A stretch of 17,946 nucleotides of DNA from Lachnospiraceae bacterium (GCA_021199395.1 JAJQIE010000294.1:1181-19126); one strand, 5' to 3'; positions 1-7,560 are shown, numbered from the stretch's first letter. Notes: generated by a model not told the origin, from the sequence alone. Numbers and translations: made by a program.

Positions 1-684
1 CTCCGCATCAGGGCTGCTCTCTCCGTCCGCCGCTCCTCTCTCCACACCAGGATTGCACTCTCTGCGCAGCACTTCGCTTCCCACACGTATCATTACATGC
101 CTCACCAGCCCTTTGCCTGTAGCTTCATCGTAGGGCTGGATATGACAGGTTTCCATATGACTGAGCACGATATCAAGGATGATTTTGTTGACCGACGCGC
201 CGAGCAGGCAGTCCCGGCAGTCGATGACGGTGTGCGTACGGCCTGCGTAAAAGCCGGCGGTAAGGTTGCCTTCTTTGTCTCTGGCAATGGGATATTGAGC
301 TTTATTGCGATAGCGAAACGGGGAATCCATCCCGATGATCGGCTCCATTGGAGGATTGACAAAGCCGCCAATTCGCTGCAGATTGCTTCGTACCTTCTGT
401 TCTTTGAAGCGAAGCTGAGCATCGTATCTCATTTCCTGGATCTGGCAGCCGCCGCATGGGCGGGCGACCGGGCAGGGAGCTTCGATTCGATCTGGGCTTG
501 CCGATAAAAGACGCAGCAGACGGGCATAGCCATAATTCTTTTTCATTTTCATGATCTTTACCTCTGCCACATCGCCGATCACGGTATCCTTTACAAATAA
601 AGCAAGGCCTTCGCTGTGTCCAATGCCAAGGCCTTCTGTGCTCAGATCCTCAATTTTCAGGGTAATGATATCATCCTTTTTCAT
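1..684 (-). CDS. rlmD: 23S rRNA (uracil-5-)-methyltransferase, RlmD/RumA type, partial (C-terminus off the left edge)
   Basis: Codons run open from ATG at 684 to the window edge, giving 228 residues of what is usually a protein of about 450. Residues 1-60 look like a TRAM RNA-binding domain (begins MKKDDIITLKIEDLSTEGLG). They are followed by a cysteine cluster C71-x5-C77-x2-C80 (CPVARPCGGCQ) with further cysteines at 156 and 159, matching the 4Fe-4S site of RlmD-type enzymes. FRYRNKAQYP (123-132) is also typical of the family. These enzymes use SAM to make 5-methyluridine in 23S rRNA; the SAM-binding and catalytic part lies outside the window. The start is supported by AGGTGA about 5 bases upstream. 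The gene begins 70 bp after yhaM on the same strand, so it is probably cotranscribed. Which uridine it modifies cannot be told. The last 26 visible residues (after IRVG) look unlike the family. Confidence 0.88.
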   Translation of the reverse strand, partial: MKKDDIITLKIEDLSTEGLGIGHSEGLALFVKDTVIGDVAEVKIMKMKKNYGYARLLRLLSASPDRIEAPCPVARPCGGCQIQEMRYDAQLRFKEQKVRSNLQRIGGFVNPPMEPIIGMDSPFRYRNKAQYPIARDKEGNLTAGFYAGRTHTVIDCRDCLLGASVNKIILDIVLSHMETCHIQPYDEATGKGLVRHVMIRVGSEVLRRECNPGVERGAADGESSPDAE

Positions 685-754
685 ACTTTCACCTGTACAC
701 GAATAATGTAGTGATTGTTTCTCCTCCACAGAGTATTCGGTTCCGTTTTATCCA

Positions 755-1702
755 TCAAAACTCTGATGTTTTTCTCACATTTGACTCGAACAGCCGATTG
801 TATCCCAGCCACTCATTGTTGTCCCCGGCGTTTTTCAGGACTTCGCGCATGGTTTCGAGCTTAGCGTCGGTATTGTCGGCAAAGTTGAGCGCCATTGCTT
901 CCGCGAGAGCCGGCTTTTTAGGTGATCCGTATTCGAGCTCCCCATGATGTGCCAGGATACAATGCTGCAGCTCGCTCATGAGTTTTTTGGGAAATCCCTT
1001 GATATGACGACAGCCGAAGCCAACCAGCTCACTGCCCATGACAATATGACCCAGGAGCTGGCCGTCGTCCGTGTAGTCGTTTTCCGGGAAGTTAGAAATT
1101 TCCTTCAGCTTTCCGACGTCGTGAAACAGAGCGGCGGTAAGCAGCAGATCCTTCCGAAGGAAAGGATATTGCTTCACATAAAAAACGCAGAGCTTTACTA
1201 CGCCGAGAGTATGCTCCAGCAGGCCTCCAACAAAGCTGTGATGAACGGTTTTTGCCGCCGAATGGTTTTTAAACGCCGCGATAAAGGCTTCGTTATCCAC
1301 AAAATAGATCTGAATCAGCTTTTGCAAATAAGGATTTTCCACCTGACGCATATAGCTCATCAGTTCCTCATACATCTCATCGATATTTTTCTCGCTGACC
1401 GGAAGATAGTCGGCCGGCACATATTCTGACACGTCTGCTTTGCGGGCGCGTCGGATACTCAGCTGAAGCGTTCCCTGAAAATTTGAAACATCACCGTTTA
1501 CAAAGATATAATCCAACACCCCGAACTCTTCGATCCCGGAAGAGTTCGGATCCCAGATTTTTGCGTCGATCGTACCTGTTTTGTCCTGCAAAACAACATT
1601 TTCATAAAGTTTGCCATTCTTCGCGGTTGCGGACTGTCTGTATTTGCACAGATAAATGTCGTTTATTTTATCTCCTTCATGAAATGTATTGATAAATTTC
1701 AT
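755..1702 (-). CDS. yhaM: YhaM-like 3'-5' exoribonuclease (OB fold + HD domain)
   Basis: 315 residues, the usual length for the YhaM/Cbf1 family. Residues 1-90 form an OB-fold nucleic-acid-binding domain (LQDKTGTIDAKIWD at 38-51). Residues 150-280 carry an HD metal-dependent phosphohydrolase domain: HHSFVGGLLEHT with H164, HDVGKLKE (H194-D195), GHI (H219) and AHHGELE (H252-H253). Known members are cytoplasmic manganese-dependent 3'-5' exoribonucleases that trim short RNA ends. The start is set by GAGGAGG about 6 bases upstream of the ATG. It follows the dCMP deaminase gene after 114 bp and precedes the rRNA methyltransferase gene, suggesting a nucleic-acid metabolism operon. I see no convincing promoter directly before it, so transcription probably comes from the deaminase promoter. 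Function is by family similarity. Confidence 0.9.
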   Translation of the reverse strand: MKFINTFHEGDKINDIYLCKYRQSATAKNGKLYENVVLQDKTGTIDAKIWDPNSSGIEEFGVLDYIFVNGDVSNFQGTLQLSIRRARKADVSEYVPADYLPVSEKNIDEMYEELMSYMRQVENPYLQKLIQIYFVDNEAFIAAFKNHSAAKTVHHSFVGGLLEHTLGVVKLCVFYVKQYPFLRKDLLLTAALFHDVGKLKEISNFPENDYTDDGQLLGHIVMGSELVGFGCRHIKGFPKKLMSELQHCILAHHGELEYGSPKKPALAEAMALNFADNTDAKLETMREVLKNAGDNNEWLGYNRLFESNVRKTSEF

Positions 1703-1816
1703 AATTCCTCCTCATAGTGCGAATCTGTTCGCCCATCTGTCTTATTGTTCTGACATTTGTCTCCCGTTCTTTTTTCGCTTCAGCTTTATCCATTTCTGTA
1801 AAAAATCCATACCATT

Positions 1817-2302
1817 TCAGACAACAATCTGAATTCCCCGCCCGCTCCTCTGATAGCGATAGTAGCGCACCCCTGCGGCATCCATCATTCGCTTGGACAA
1901 CAGGACGGAAACGCTCCCCTCGTATTTATCATCATCGTAAACAACCGTTTTGATCCCTGCCTGAATAATCGCTTTCGCACATTCATTGCATGGAAACAGT
2001 GAAACATACAGCTTTGCGCCCTCCAGACTGCCACCACGGTAGTTAAGAATCGCGTTCAGCTCGCTGTGTACCACATATGGATACTTTGTGTCAGCCTCAT
2101 CGCCCTCACGTTCCCATGGAAATTCATCGTCTGAGCACCCCTTGGGAAACCCATTATAGCCCATCGACAGAATCTTATTGTCCTCACTGACTATACATGT
2201 CCCTACCTGTGAATTCGGATCCTTCGAACGCATACCGGCCAGCTTTGCCACTGCCATAAAGTATTCATCCCAGGTAATGTAATCTTCCCGCTTTCCTGCC
2301 AT
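1817..2302 (-). CDS. dCMP deaminase (deoxycytidylate deaminase, ComEB-like)
   Basis: 161 residues from ATG at 2302. The zinc signature of the cytidine/deoxycytidylate deaminase fold is complete: H79-S-E81 (HSELNAILN) and P104-C105-x2-C108 (PCNECAK); GYNGFPKGC (48-56) is typical of dCMP deaminases. The enzyme converts dCMP to dUMP, feeding thymidylate synthesis. An in-frame ATG 60 bases further upstream (2362) is unlikely to be the start because it lies in the -35 box of a good promoter, whereas 2302 has GGAGGAG 4 bases upstream. The gene heads a likely operon with yhaM and the rRNA methyltransferase. The name comEB comes from Bacillus; no competence genes are visible here. Confidence 0.9.
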   Translation of the reverse strand: MAGKREDYITWDEYFMAVAKLAGMRSKDPNSQVGTCIVSEDNKILSMGYNGFPKGCSDDEFPWEREGDEADTKYPYVVHSELNAILNYRGGSLEGAKLYVSLFPCNECAKAIIQAGIKTVVYDDDKYEGSVSVLLSKRMMDAAGVRYYRYQRSGRGIQIVV

Positions 2303-2333
2303 AGTTCTCCTCCAGTCCTTTTCCGGTTCTCTT

Positions 2334-2362
2334 ATTATAACGAATGATTGCCTAAAAATCAA
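2334..2362 (-). promoter_or_regulatory. Sigma-A-type promoter of the dCMP deaminase operon
   Basis: On the minus strand, -35 TTGATT (2357-2362) and -10 TATAAT (2334-2339) are separated by exactly 17 bases. It places a transcript start near 2327, about 25 bases before the deaminase ATG, consistent with the short leader carrying GGAGGAG. Confidence 0.7.
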
Positions 2363-2367
2363 CGAAT

Positions 2368-2383
2368 GGATGAAAGTTCATCC
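2368..2383 (-). terminator. Possible weak terminator at the end of the AraC gene
   Basis: Perfect inverted repeat GGATGAA / TTCATCC (2368-2374 and 2377-2383) overlaps the AraC stop codon. On the minus strand it is followed about 10 bases later by GATTTTT. The stem is short and AT-rich and the T-run is not adjacent, so efficiency is doubtful. It also overlaps the upstream flank of the next promoter and could instead be an operator. Confidence 0.25.
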
Positions 2384-3346
2384 GTTCTGCTGTTTTTCTG
2401 AATACCGCCGCCGGTATTCAGATGGCGGTATTCCATATTTCTTTTTAAAAGCCTTGCTCAAATGAAATTCATCGTAGAATCCATAATTTACCGCGGCCTC
2501 ATGAAGCTTTGCCTGTGGCTGCGAAAGCAAAAACTGCCGTGCCATCTCCAGCTTTGTCTCCATCTGAAAGACGCTGAATGTCTTGCCGCTTGCTTTGATA
2601 AAATGATTGTTGAGAGTTCGCTCACAGATAAAATGTCGCTTCGACATTTCTCTGGTTGAAAAAAACGTCTGAGGCGTAGTTCGGACCAGCTCGCTGATTT
2701 CCTCTACCAGGGGGTCTGTCTCCATCGTCCTTACATTCTGCTCCCGCATATCCGCCAGCTCACACAAAAGCATGGAAAACAGCAGACTGCGGCGATTCTC
2801 CCGTTCCGCGGAAGCAGACCATCCCTCCGCTATGATTTCATGAAAATACTGCCGTACTTTAGGGTGCTTCCGACAGTGTAAAAGGGGGGGAATCTCCATC
2901 ATTTTTTTTGCCTGCCCCGTCCCGGTTGAATTCCGGATATCCTCCTGCACCAGGCGGGCTGGAATGGACGGGATATCCGGCTGGCACGCAAGGCAGGAGG
3001 CCTCCTCCATCTCATGAGGTTGAGGTTCAGCAATATCCGCGCAATGCGTATCTGTAAGACAGAAGCTTCTCTCCGCTTCCGTTGGCTGGACATGAATATA
3101 CATATGACGGTTTCCCGGATTACACAGGCGTTTCCCATAATGATGGCGGCCGGCGGCCAAAACCAGAAGATCGTCGTTTTCCAGCTCATACCGCTCCTCT
3201 TCCTCATAAATCTCCCAGTTTCCGTCCAGCATATAGAGGAAATCATGCACTTCCAAAACCCGATCCGGATGAGCCATTCCATTCACGCTTGTCACGTAAT
3301 TAGCTCCCTCAACCGAATGCAGGCCCATTTTTTCCAGATAAAGCAT
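2378..3346 (-). CDS. AraC-family transcriptional regulator, probable controller of the GH127 gene
   Basis: 322 residues from ATG at 3346. The N-terminal half contains a cupin-like sensory region (HDFLYMLDGNWEIYEEEERYELENDDLLVLAAGRHHYGKR), typical of AraC sugar sensors. The last 100 residues are the paired helix-turn-helix DNA-binding domain: STREMSKRHFICERTLNNHF, then the signature AAVNYGFYDEFHLSKAFKKK and GIPPSEYRRR. An in-frame ATG eight codons earlier (3370) has no ribosome site, whereas 3346 has GGGAGG six bases upstream. It is transcribed divergently from the GH127 arabinosidase, a standard layout for a regulator and its target, so an L-arabinose- or arabinoside-responsive activator is a reasonable inference. 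The ligand is not shown by the sequence. Confidence 0.88.
   Translation of the reverse strand: MLYLEKMGLHSVEGANYVTSVNGMAHPDRVLEVHDFLYMLDGNWEIYEEEERYELENDDLLVLAAGRHHYGKRLCNPGNRHMYIHVQPTEAERSFCLTDTHCADIAEPQPHEMEEASCLACQPDIPSIPARLVQEDIRNSTGTGQAKKMMEIPPLLHCRKHPKVRQYFHEIIAEGWSASAERENRRSLLFSMLLCELADMREQNVRTMETDPLVEEISELVRTTPQTFFSTREMSKRHFICERTLNNHFIKASGKTFSVFQMETKLEMARQFLLSQPQAKLHEAAVNYGFYDEFHLSKAFKKKYGIPPSEYRRRYSEKQQNG
2398..2421. repeat. Perfect 10-bp stem-loop in the 3' end of the AraC gene
   Basis: CTGAATACCG (2398-2407) and CGGTATTCAG (2412-2421) are exact inverted copies around a 4-base loop. It encodes the SEYRRRYSE tail, so part of the symmetry may come from codon use in the arginine-rich end; no T-run follows on the minus strand. 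It could protect the transcript 3' end. Confidence 0.5.
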
Positions 3347-3408
3347 ACACGCCTCCCACACCTTACGCATTATTATGGCAAACGACGTCAGTCATTTTAC
3401 TTTTCCAT

Positions 3409-3437
3409 ATTTTACATGCTGTATTCGTTTTTGGCAA
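3409..3437 (-). promoter_or_regulatory. Promoter of the AraC-family gene
   Basis: On the minus strand, -35 TTGCCA (3432-3437) and -10 TAAAAT (3409-3414) are separated by 17 bases. The expected transcript start is near 3402, giving a leader of about 55 bases before the ATG at 3346. Confidence 0.6.
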
Positions 3438-3476
3438 TGGTAAAAGGGAACATTTTCATATACTCTTAATCAAACA

Positions 3477-3507
3477 GCATGGCTGCAAAAGCATGACTGC
3501 GCAGTCA
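3477..3507. promoter_or_regulatory. Tandem and palindromic operator candidate
   Basis: Direct repeat GCATGRCTGC at 3477-3486 and 3491-3500 overlaps the 14-bp perfect palindrome TGACTGCGCAGTCA (3494-3507). AraC-family proteins often bind two direct half-sites about 10 to 20 bases apart, so this fits the adjacent regulator. It lies about 150-175 bases before the GH127 start, and 40 bases upstream of the AraC -35 box. Confidence 0.45.
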
Positions 3508-3653
3508 ATTTCTTTCCGCACAGCGGCGATGCCTGTGTTCAGATCTGTCGATTTACAAAATATACATGGGAAGCAGCGACGGTCGGCGGAAAACCTTCTG
3601 ACTTTTATACAGTAACAGCTTTTTAACACTTTTCAAAAAAAGGAGAGATTTAT

Positions 3654-5855
3654 ATGGACTGGTCTTTACATAGTTCTCCGCTTTCCCTGCGGGATATTCA
3701 GGTTACCGACGACTTTTGGAAGCATGAGATGGAGCTGGTGCGCACGGAGGTGCTTCCCTATCAGTGGGCTGCCCTGAACGATCAGGTGGAAGGCGCGGCC
3801 CCCAGCTATTGCATGCGAAATTTCAGACTTGCCGGAAAGCGAAACCGTGAAAGAGCCGCACAGGGAGATGCGTTTAAGGAGCCAAAATTCACACTTCGCG
3901 GCTTTGAGGCCCTCCCGGAAGATCCGGCTCATCCGGGCGAACAGTTTTACGGATTCGTGTTTCAGGACAGTGATTTTTCCAAATGGATTGAAGCGGTTGG
4001 CTATTCCCTCACGCAGCACCCGGATCTGGATCTGGAGCAGCTTGCGGATGACGCCATTGACATCGTGTGCGCCGCTCAGCAGGAGGACGGATATCTGGAT
4101 ACCTGCTACATCCTTGGCGGCAGGGACAAAACCTTCTCGAACCTGAAGGATCACCACGAGCTGTACTGCTTTGGTCATCTGGTGGAAGGCGCGGTTGCCT
4201 ATTATCAGGCTACCGGAAAAGACCGGCTTTTAAAGGCCGCCGAACGATTTGCGGATTTTGTCGCTGATTCTTTTGGCCCGGAGGAAGGCAAGCGCAAGGG
4301 TTATCCGGGACACGAAATCGCGGAGATGGCTCTGGTACGGCTCTATGAAGTCACCGGCAATCAGAGCTATCTGAATCTGAGTCAGTTTTTTATCAACCAG
4401 CGTGGGACACGCCCCTATTATTTTGATAAGGAGCACCCTGAAGAGGTAAAGCCCGGACATGAAAACGAGCTGCGCTATGAATACAATCAGGCGCATCTTC
4501 CGGTGCGTGAGCAGACAGAGGCGGTCGGACATTCCGTGCGCGCTGTCTACCTGTACTCCGGTATGGCGGATATTGCGCGTCTGACGCAGGATGAGAGCCT
4601 GTACCGCGCCTGTGAACGGCTCTGGGATAATATCGTCACCAAAAAAATGTATATCACCGGCGGCATCGGGAGCACCCATCTCGGCGAGGCCTTCACCTTT
4701 GCCTATGACCTGCCAAACGATACCGCCTACGCGGAAACCTGCGCTTCCATCGGTTTGGTCTTCTTTGCCCGGCGGATGCTCGAAATCCGGCCGGACTCCA
4801 AATACGCGGATGTAATGGAACGCGCGCTCTACAACGGTATTTTAAGTGGAATGGCTCTGGATGGAAAAAGCTTTTTCTATGTTAATCCACTGGAAGTGAA
4901 CCCGGAAGCCAGCAAAAGAGACGAGCGAAAATACCATGTGAAGCCAGTGCGGCAGAAGTGGTTCGGATGTGCCTGCTGTCCGCCGAACATTGCGCGCCTG
5001 CTCTCCTCCATCGCTGCCTACGCATACACGGAGACTGAGGATACGCTGTTCGTGCATCTATATATGGGGAGCCGCGTTGCAAAAAAGATCACGGCTGCAT
5101 CCCTGCCCCGTTCTGCGCAGGGTGAAGTTTCATGTGAAGATCTGGGCAGCGAAGGACAGGGCAGCCGCTCCATCGACGTCACCATTGATTCTGCATTTCC
5201 CTGGGATGGAGCGGTAAAAATAAAAGTACGCGCAAAGGATACCCCGTTCCGGCTTGCGCTGCGTATACCTGACTGGGCAAAAACAGATACGTCTTCACCT
5301 GACATCTCACTTTGCAGCGGAAGCAATGCGCAGATTGAGCTGAAAGACGGCTACCTGTACATCCAAAAGGACTGGGGAGAGGAAGACACAATAGAGCTTC
5401 ATTTCCCGATGGAAGTAAAGCTCATCGCCGCGAACGCAAACGTGCGTGAAGACATTGGAAAGGTCGCAGTGACCAGAGGGCCGGTCGTTTTCTGTCTGGA
5501 GGAAGCCGACAATGGCAAAGATCTGCACCTGCTTACGCTTGACCCGTCGGGCGAGCCTTCCGTATCTGATATCGAGATCTGCGGCGAACCTGCAAAAAGC
5601 ATTCTCTGGCCCGGTTTCCGTCAGAAAACAAATGCGAAGCCAGGCGAGTCAGAAAAGCTGTATCATTCCTGGCAAAGAGAAGAAAAAGAAGCGGTCAGCC
5701 TGCAATTTATTCCTTATTATATGTGGGCGAATCGTTCCGCACAGGGTGGCGCTTTGGAAACGCCCCCTCGCTCTGCTCGGCGGCAGAGCGCGCCACCCAT
5801 TCCAATGCGCCTCGCGCAGGGTGGCGCTGAAATGAGTGTGTGGGTGCGCATATAA
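3654..5855 (+). CDS. GH127 beta-L-arabinofuranosidase (HypBA1-like), with an in-frame palindromic insert near the C-terminus
   Basis: 733 residues starting at ATG 3654 with AGGAGAG seven bases upstream. The all-helical GH127 (former DUF1680) barrel spans about residues 10-460, followed by beta-sandwich regions. Conserved catalytic features are present: E345 (GEAFTFAYDLPND), E361 and C363 (YAETCAS), and C439/C441/C442 (WFGCACCPPN). By correspondence with HypBA1, C441 is the nucleophile, E345 the acid/base, and E361, C363 and C442 bind zinc. Such enzymes remove beta-L-arabinofuranose from arabinan- or extensin-type oligosaccharides. No signal peptide is visible, so it should act in the cytoplasm on imported sugars. 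The usual ending (IPYYMWANR ... GGAEMSVWVRI) is interrupted by 25 extra residues (701-725) encoded by a palindromic repeat. Transcribed alone and divergently from the AraC regulator. Substrate is inferred from family only. Confidence 0.9.
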   Translation: MDWSLHSSPLSLRDIQVTDDFWKHEMELVRTEVLPYQWAALNDQVEGAAPSYCMRNFRLAGKRNRERAAQGDAFKEPKFTLRGFEALPEDPAHPGEQFYGFVFQDSDFSKWIEAVGYSLTQHPDLDLEQLADDAIDIVCAAQQEDGYLDTCYILGGRDKTFSNLKDHHELYCFGHLVEGAVAYYQATGKDRLLKAAERFADFVADSFGPEEGKRKGYPGHEIAEMALVRLYEVTGNQSYLNLSQFFINQRGTRPYYFDKEHPEEVKPGHENELRYEYNQAHLPVREQTEAVGHSVRAVYLYSGMADIARLTQDESLYRACERLWDNIVTKKMYITGGIGSTHLGEAFTFAYDLPNDTAYAETCASIGLVFFARRMLEIRPDSKYADVMERALYNGILSGMALDGKSFFYVNPLEVNPEASKRDERKYHVKPVRQKWFGCACCPPNIARLLSSIAAYAYTETEDTLFVHLYMGSRVAKKITAASLPRSAQGEVSCEDLGSEGQGSRSIDVTIDSAFPWDGAVKIKVRAKDTPFRLALRIPDWAKTDTSSPDISLCSGSNAQIELKDGYLYIQKDWGEEDTIELHFPMEVKLIAANANVREDIGKVAVTRGPVVFCLEEADNGKDLHLLTLDPSGEPSVSDIEICGEPAKSILWPGFRQKTNAKPGESEKLYHSWQREEKEAVSLQFIPYYMWANRSAQGGALETPPRSARRQSAPPIPMRLAQGGAEMSVWVRI
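5739..5828. repeat. Palindromic repeat element inserted in frame in the GH127 gene (copy 1)
   Basis: GCACAGGGTGGCGCT (5739-5753) recurs as GCGCAGGGTGGCGCT (5814-5828), exactly 75 bases later. Between them are two nested hairpins: CGCTCTGC/GCAGAGCG (5769-5776 and 5783-5790, 6-base loop), and GCGCCACCC/GGGTGGCGC (5790-5798 and 5819-5827), whose loop contains a smaller stem TGCGC-CTC-GCGCA (5806-5818). The segment adds 25 codons without a stop or frameshift. Removing one repeat unit restores a normal GH127 C-terminus. Confidence 0.8.
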
Positions 5856-5906
5856 GGACCTGTCACGGAATAACCTGGGCAGATTGTGCCAGTTCCTAAA
5901 CGGAGT

Positions 5907-5940
5907 CCACCCATTCCAATGCGCTTCGCGCTGGGTGCGC
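5907..5940. repeat. Second copy of the palindromic repeat, between GH127 and the permease gene
   Basis: An 18-base stretch CCACCCATTCCAATGCGC (5907-5924) is identical to 5793-5810 inside the GH127 gene, followed by TTCGCGCTGGGTGCGC. It keeps the central stem GCGC-TTC-GCGC and an outer CACCC/GGGTG stem. It lies in the 85-bp gap between convergent genes and, with the CTTTTTTT tract at 5950-5957, might also serve as a weak terminator for GH127. Confidence 0.7.
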
Positions 5941-6807
5941 TCACAATCCTCTTTTTTTAAGTATGCGGCGCTCCAGCGCGGAAAATACGCACCGGTCAAT
6001 GAGTATTCCGATCAGGATAATGACAAGCATCACCGCCATTACCTGATTGATGTCCGCCATGTCCCTCCCGGCCATCAGAGTATAGCCCAGGCCAACATAG
6101 GCGGACATCACTTCGCCGGACATCAGGGCTCTCCAGGCAAACGACCACGACTGTCTCAATCCGGCGAGAAAGCCCGGAAGTGCAGCTGGAAAAATCACAT
6201 TTTTATACATCTGCAGCTTTCCGGCGCCCATTGTCGCCGCTGCTCTTTTATAGATCGGCGGGATCGTCCGGATCGCATTTTCAATTGCCAGCGCCACGCT
6301 GAACGTCGAACCGATCACCACGACAAACAGGATCGCGGATTCATCCAGGCCGAACCACAAAATAGCAAAAGGAACCCAGCAGACGCTCGGAAGCGACTGA
6401 ATGCCATTCATCAGAGGCTTCAGAACCCGGTTTAAAAATGGAACAGCAGAGATCAGAAGCCCCAGAACCGTTCCAATCGCCAGCGATATTGCAAAACCGG
6501 TCACCACCCGTCTCAGGCTGTAAAGAACCGCCTGCCAGAGAGTTCCTTTCAGAATCAGCTTTTCAAGGCTTTCCGCCACACCGGCCGGAGATGGCATCGC
6601 ATAGGGCTTCCACCACTCCAGCACGCCGGTTCCGAGTGTATACACGATCTGCCACAGGAGAATCAGCAGCACATAGAAGCAGATCCCCGACAGGATTCTC
6701 TTCAGCTTATACAAAACGCTTCCCTGCCCGGAATGAGGAGATGTTTCCAGCTTCTCCGGTGTGCCGCTCCTCGCATTCGTCACACCCGCTTTATCTGTCG
6801 TATTCAT
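5941..6807 (-). CDS. ABC transporter permease, SsuC/TauC/nitrate type
   Basis: 288 residues from ATG 6807; a TTG three codons earlier is possible but less likely. About six hydrophobic membrane segments are visible, the first near residues 33-58 (ILSGICFYVLLILLWQIVYT). The cytoplasmic EAA-type loop that docks with the ATPase is present (AAATMGAGKLQMYKNVIFPAALPGFLAGL). This is the BPD-type permease of the sulfonate/taurine/nitrate family. It is the last gene of a minus-strand operon with a lipoprotein and an ATPase, and its start overlaps the ancestral end of the ATPase reading frame by 17 bases, implying translational coupling. It ends 85 bases from the convergent GH127 gene. The transported compound cannot be read from the sequence. 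Confidence 0.87.
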   Translation of the reverse strand: MNTTDKAGVTNARSGTPEKLETSPHSGQGSVLYKLKRILSGICFYVLLILLWQIVYTLGTGVLEWWKPYAMPSPAGVAESLEKLILKGTLWQAVLYSLRRVVTGFAISLAIGTVLGLLISAVPFLNRVLKPLMNGIQSLPSVCWVPFAILWFGLDESAILFVVVIGSTFSVALAIENAIRTIPPIYKRAAATMGAGKLQMYKNVIFPAALPGFLAGLRQSWSFAWRALMSGEVMSAYVGLGYTLMAGRDMADINQVMAVMLVIILIGILIDRCVFSALERRILKKRGL

Positions 6808-7560
6808 CCTTCGCAAACTTCTCCACCTCTTTCTCTACACAGGCCAGGATTCTGTGCCGCACCGCCAGAAATTCCGGTGAATCAATCTCCCTCGGTCTGG
6901 GCAGCTCTACCTTAAAAATGTCCTTAACACATCCGGGGTTGTCTGAGAGAATCACAATCCGATCCGCCAGAAAACTGCTTCCTCCACGCTATGCGTCACA
7001 AACACGATCGTTTTTTTCGTTTCCTCCCAGATCCGCTCCAGATCCGCGCGAAGCTTATTTGTCGTCTGCTTGTCAAGCGCAGAAAAAGGCTCGTCCATCA
7101 GAAGCACCGGACTGTTCAGGCAGAGCGCCCGCGCAAGAGCCGTCCTCTGCTTCATTCCGCCGGATATCTCATGGATCCGATAATCCCGGAATTCCCACAG
7201 CCGCACCATCCTGAGATAATACTCCGCGCGCCGATCCTGCTCCTCCTTCGCCACTTTTGAAAGCTTCATTCCAAATTTTACATTATCTATCACATTCAGC
7301 CATGGGTAAAGCGCATGCTCCTGAAACATCATCGCCCGATCCGCGCCAGGCCCGGTAATCTGCTCACCGTTCATCCAGAGCTCCCCGGATGTCGGCCTGT
7401 CAAGCCCCGCAATAATATTCAGAAGCGTTGATTTTCCGCAGCCCGATGGTCCTACAAGGCAGACAAACTCGCCATCCCCCACCGTCAGCGAAATATCCTT
7501 CAGAGTCTCCCGCGCCGATCCCTCAAACGAACGGCTGATATTTTTAAGCTCTAACGACAT
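6791..7560 (-). pseudogene. ABC transporter ATP-binding protein (SsuB/TauB type), frameshifted near its 3' end
   Basis: ATG 7560 with GAGG five bases upstream. The first 197 residues carry a full nucleotide-binding domain: Walker A GPSGCGKST, Q-loop MMFQEHALYPW, signature ISGGMKQR, Walker B VLLMDEPFSALD and H-loop FVTHSVEEA. After GTTTTC (ending at 6970) one base is missing, so the frame reads FWRIGL and stops at 6952. In the next frame translation continues at once with ADRIVILSDNPGCVKDIFKVELPRPREIDSPEFLAVRHRILACVEKEV and stops at 6791, giving the expected total of about 256 residues. The core ATPase is intact, so the 202-residue product could retain some activity. Either a recent mutation or a sequencing error (loss of one C of CC) explains it. 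Confidence 0.85.

Larger units (their letters stand above)
3347..3653. promoter_or_regulatory. Divergent AraC / GH127 control region
   Basis: 307 bases without a gene. The AraC side has a good minus-strand promoter (3409-3437). In the middle, GCATGGCTGC (3477-3486) and GCATGACTGC (3491-3500) repeat directly with a 14-base period, and TGACTGCGCAGTCA (3494-3507) is a perfect palindrome; both are plausible regulator sites. Towards GH127 I see -10-like TATACA at 3606-3611, and another at 3561-3566, neither with a good -35 box, as expected for an activator-dependent promoter. AGGAGAG (3641-3647) is the GH127 ribosome binding site. Confidence 0.55.

Noticed and set aside
1677..1793. Possible 38-residue charged peptide on the minus strand between the deaminase and yhaM, overlapping the yhaM start in another frame
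   Set aside because: No ribosome binding site before its ATG and no recognisable family; kept only as a note.
2933..2980. Inverted CCGGATATCC / GGATATCCGG inside the AraC gene
   Set aside because: The arms are 28 bases apart and lie in coding sequence; GATATC-containing palindromes arise by chance, and no other copy is seen.
5836..6435. Plus-strand reading frame following GH127
   Set aside because: It mostly mirrors the permease gene and starts within the GH127 3' end; no ribosome site or family motif.
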